Source: an uncultured Acidimicrobiia bacterium (lineage in GTDB: Bacteria > Actinomycetota > Acidimicrobiia > Spongiisociales > Spongiisociaceae). Taken from it: a DNA stretch of 7,286 nucleotides. Location: contig CALCCX010000129.1 of assembly GCA_937900165.1 (NCBI GenBank), positions 1 to 7,286 on the forward strand. The letters are read 5' to 3'. Under the pieces are notes generated by a model. It worked only from the letters and a program-made list of their open reading frames with translations. It did not search any database and was not told where the DNA came from. Positions 5,401-7,286 of this stretch are shown one piece after another (positions within the stretch are counted from its first letter, which is position 1; every line of letters begins with the position of its first letter). The position numbers were made by a program, and so were the translations under genes.

Positions 5401-6375
5401 ATGATCGTGCTCGCCCAGGTGGGTGGTTCACCCCTCGAGACGCTCCTGACCAAACTGCTGGACGGTATGGCTCTTGGTGCCATCTATACGCTGATGGCGC
5501 TCGGGTTCGTGATCATCTACAAGTCCACTCAGGTATTGAGTTTCGCGCACGGGGCGATCGCCGCGGTCGGCGCCTACCTGGTGGCGTATTTCGTGACGAT
5601 CATCAACTGGCCCGGTCGCTACCTCACCGCGCTGCCCATTACCCTCACTTTCATCATTTCGGCAAGTGTGGGGGTTGCGGCCGCGGCGGTTGTCGGGATG
5701 GTGATCGAGCGCTTGTTCATTCGACCAATGGTCGGTCAACCTCTGTTCTCGATCGTGATGATCACCCTTGGGATCGACATAATCCTGCGGACCGTGTTGG
5801 GCGACCTCCTGGGTCAGGGTGGACAGCTCGATATCGGTGCCCCGTGGGGTATTTTCAGCGTCACCACCATCAGCGGGGTCATCATCCCCCACTCCTACGT
5901 CGCAACGATCGTCGCGGCCGCGGCCGCGGTTGTCGTCCTGGCCGTGTTCTTTCGTAGCCGCACGGGAACCGCAATGCGGGCCAGTGCGTTTGATCAGGAA
6001 GCCGCCATGGCCCAGGGGATTTCGGCGGGCCGGATTTTCGCGCTGGCGTGGGCGATCGGTGCGGCCCTCGCCGCTATCGGAGGGATTTTTGGGTCGGTGG
6101 CGCCGCGGGGTTTTGGGGTCAACCAGACGACCCCGTTTTTCGCTCTTCGGGCGTTTCCGGCGATCATCATCGGAGGTCTTGACTCGATTGTCGGTGCCGT
6201 AGTCGGCGGATTCACCGTGGGGATCGCCGAAGTCCTGGCTGGTCACTACCTGTCGCAGTTCACCGACACTCTTGGCATCGGCTTCAACAACATCGTGCCC
6301 TACCTCGTGATGATGGGCTTCTTGCTCGTCAAGCCATACGGGTTGTTCGGAACGAAGGAGATCAGGCGAGTATGA
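5401..6375 (+). CDS. livH: branched-chain amino acid-type ABC transporter permease LivH
   Basis: A 324-residue inner-membrane permease of the HAAT/Liv ABC importer family, one half of the LivH-LivM channel. It begins with a short tail, then LLDGMALGAIYTLMALGFVIIY, quoted here only as the first membrane segment (about 20-40), followed by the conserved LSFAHGAIAAVGAY (about 46-60). Some eight hydrophobic segments follow. The cytoplasmic coupling loop that meets the ATPases is DQEAAMAQGISAGRIFAL (198-215), and late segments include FPAIIIGGLDSIVGAVVGG. Length is normal (about 290-330). The start has only a distant purine-rich GAAGGCGGA (5378-5386), 14 bases away, so translation may be coupled to the ligase 43 bases upstream. 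Its stop overlaps the livM start. The substrate may be a carboxylate rather than leucine-type amino acids, given the ligase neighbour. Confidence 0.92.
   Translation: MIVLAQVGGSPLETLLTKLLDGMALGAIYTLMALGFVIIYKSTQVLSFAHGAIAAVGAYLVAYFVTIINWPGRYLTALPITLTFIISASVGVAAAAVVGMVIERLFIRPMVGQPLFSIVMITLGIDIILRTVLGDLLGQGGQLDIGAPWGIFSVTTISGVIIPHSYVATIVAAAAAVVVLAVFFRSRTGTAMRASAFDQEAAMAQGISAGRIFALAWAIGAALAAIGGIFGSVAPRGFGVNQTTPFFALRAFPAIIIGGLDSIVGAVVGGFTVGIAEVLAGHYLSQFTDTLGIGFNNIVPYLVMMGFLLVKPYGLFGTKEIRRV
6355..6360 (+). promoter_or_regulatory. ribosome binding site of livM inside livH
   Basis: AAGGAG lies 11 bases before the livM ATG at 6372, within the last codons of livH. Together with the ATGA stop-start overlap it supports 6372 as the start, rather than the in-frame ATG at 6432. 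Confidence 0.6.
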
Positions 6376-7099
6376 GGGGCAGACCAAACCTCTACACCTC
6401 TTACGAGGACGAGCAGCGGATTCTGCCGACTATGACCCAGCGGGTGGCCATGGCCGCCTTCTTGTTGGCAATGGTCACGATTCCGTTCAGCGTGATCCCT
6501 GGCATGAGGTTCCTCGGCACACCCGGCTGGCTTCAGATCCTCAACGTGACGCTGGTGTTCCTCATCGCAGCGCTGGGACTGAACATCCTGATCGGGTTTG
6601 CCGGCCAGGTGTCTCTAGGCCACGCCTTCTTCATGGGAGTCGGTGCTTACACGGCAGCGGTGCTGGCCGGCTCGCCAACGCAGGCGCTGTGGGGCCTCGA
6701 GCTGCCCCTGTGGTTTGCCCTGCCGATTGCCGGATTGGTAGCCGCGGCGGTCGGGATCGTGGTGGCGCCAACCGCGGTTCGGGTGCGAGGCCTGTACCTG
6801 GCCATTGTGACGCTCGGTCTGGTTTTCATCGGCGCGCACATATTTCGCAACTGGAACCAGGTGACCGGGGTGCCGGAGCTGGGCCGCGATTGGGGTCCAC
6901 TGCAACTGGCGTTGTGGGACATCGACGGTCCGGCCATCCGTTTTGACACGGACGGCGAATGGTTCGGCGTGTTCCTACCGAGTGAGGGCAAGACGTTCTT
7001 GTTCATGCTGGTTGTAGCAGCCGGGTTTGTCGTGTTGTCCAAAAACCTCGCCAGATCTCGGTTGGGACGTTCGTTCGCGGCCATTCGCGACCGTGACAT
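6372..7099 (+). CDS. livM: branched-chain amino acid-type ABC transporter permease LivM, 3' truncated by adapter
   Basis: This is the partner permease of LivH in the membrane channel of a HAAT importer. Genomic sequence encodes about 242 residues. Membrane segments begin near residues 24-42 and 53-78. The LivM signature GLNILIGFAGQVSLGHAF is at 69-86, followed by GVGAYTAA, then VRVRGLYLAIVTLGL. The start of the cytoplasmic coupling loop, SRLGRSFAAIRDRD, runs up to residue 242. Family members continue from here with AAE-G-like sequence and further membrane helices, usually to 320-360 residues. Instead the next codons are Illumina adapter, which supplies a false tail (DRKSVV) and a false TAG at 7119-7121. 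So about 80-120 residues are missing because of assembly, not mutation. ATGA overlap with livH indicates translational coupling. The ATPases livG and livF and the binding protein would be expected beyond the break or elsewhere. Confidence 0.93.
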
Positions 7100-7157
7100 A
7101 GATCGGAAGAGCGTCGTGTAGGGAAAGAGTGTAGATCTCGGTGGTCGCCGTATCATT
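7100..7157 (+). other. Illumina TruSeq adapter (read-2/P5 side), sequencing artefact
   Basis: From 7100 the sequence is AGATCGGAAGAGC, continuing through GTCGTGTAGGGAAAGAGTGT and TAGATCTCGG to GTATCATT at 7157. This is 58 bases matching, as I know it, the reverse complement of the TruSeq universal adapter including the P5 end. It is not genomic. It joins livM in mid-gene and should be trimmed. On the minus strand it translates to RRPPRSTLFPYTTLFRS, a peptide known from contaminated database entries. Confidence 0.98.
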
Positions 7158-7286
7158 AAAAAAAAAAAAACTAAAAGAACATAAAAAAAAAAAATAAAAA
7201 CAGACTAAATGACTTTTATACTTCCTTAGTGTCTTACCCTAGTCGTATCCGCTCCATTCCTATTCTTATCCTCTACCATCATACTT
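7158..7286. other. poly-A and low-complexity read tail after adapter, not genomic
   Basis: Thirteen A residues follow the adapter directly (7158-7170). A second A-rich run and an AT/pyrimidine-rich stretch continue to the end, with none of the G+C or coding character of the rest of the window. This is what base-calling yields when a read runs past the end of a short insert and its adapter. I see no gene or signal in it. Confidence 0.93.

Noticed and set aside
5428..6387. Long 319-residue minus-strand open frame opposite livH
   Set aside because: It is very rich in Asp, Arg, His and Gly with no domain, as expected of a shadow of a high-G+C membrane-protein gene; livH itself is unambiguous.
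7158..7286. A-tracts and AT-rich tail as a possible promoter, origin or foreign-DNA junction
   Set aside because: It directly follows sequencing adapter, so it is base-calling tail rather than DNA of the organism.
1..7286. A previously undescribed defence, mobile or other multi-gene system
   Set aside because: Every supported gene belongs to a recognisable metabolic or transport family, and no unexplained genomic stretch is longer than about 190 bases.

Overview
The window is ordinary chromosomal DNA of moderately high G+C, most likely from an actinomycete (Actinomycetota), possibly an Acidimicrobiia-like environmental lineage. The evidence is an AhpE-type peroxiredoxin, a Zincin_2/DUF2342 metalloprotease-like protein (a largely actinobacterial family) and a moaE start codon that looks leaderless. 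The lineage is inferred from gene content, not from a search. I found no mobile element, CRISPR array, RNA gene or new multi-gene system.

Layout. 1-378 is the C-terminal end of an FAD-dependent (DAO-family) oxidoreductase cut by the window start. 565-1071 (+) is a phosphinothricin-acetyltransferase-like GNAT enzyme with a strong ribosome binding site. 1072-1228 lies between convergent genes and holds a (GGCTGT)n tandem repeat and two perfect hairpins. 1229-1687 and 1737-2825 are on the minus strand, 49 bases apart, and probably form one operon: the metalloprotease-like protein first, then the peroxiredoxin. 2826-2907 is a divergent promoter region with a near-perfect 23-bp dyad overlapping the moaE start. 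2908-3357 (+) is moaE (molybdopterin synthase large subunit), followed by a weak terminator-like hairpin. 3486-5357 (+) is a long-chain-type acyl-CoA synthetase, followed by 5401-6375 livH and 6372 onward livM, the two membrane permeases of a branched-chain-amino-acid-type (HAAT) ABC importer.

How the genes work together. The ligase, livH and livM run in one direction with a 43-base gap and then a 4-base ATGA overlap, so they probably form an operon. A ligase next to Liv-type permeases suggests import of a carboxylic acid followed by CoA activation, rather than simple amino-acid uptake. The other genes are housekeeping: cofactor synthesis, peroxide defence and acetylation.

The right end is not genomic. 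From base 7100 the sequence is the Illumina TruSeq read-2/P5 adapter (7100-7157), followed by poly-A and low-complexity read tail to 7286. livM is therefore cut by an assembly artefact; its apparent stop codon, and a minus-strand reading frame starting in the adapter, are not biological.
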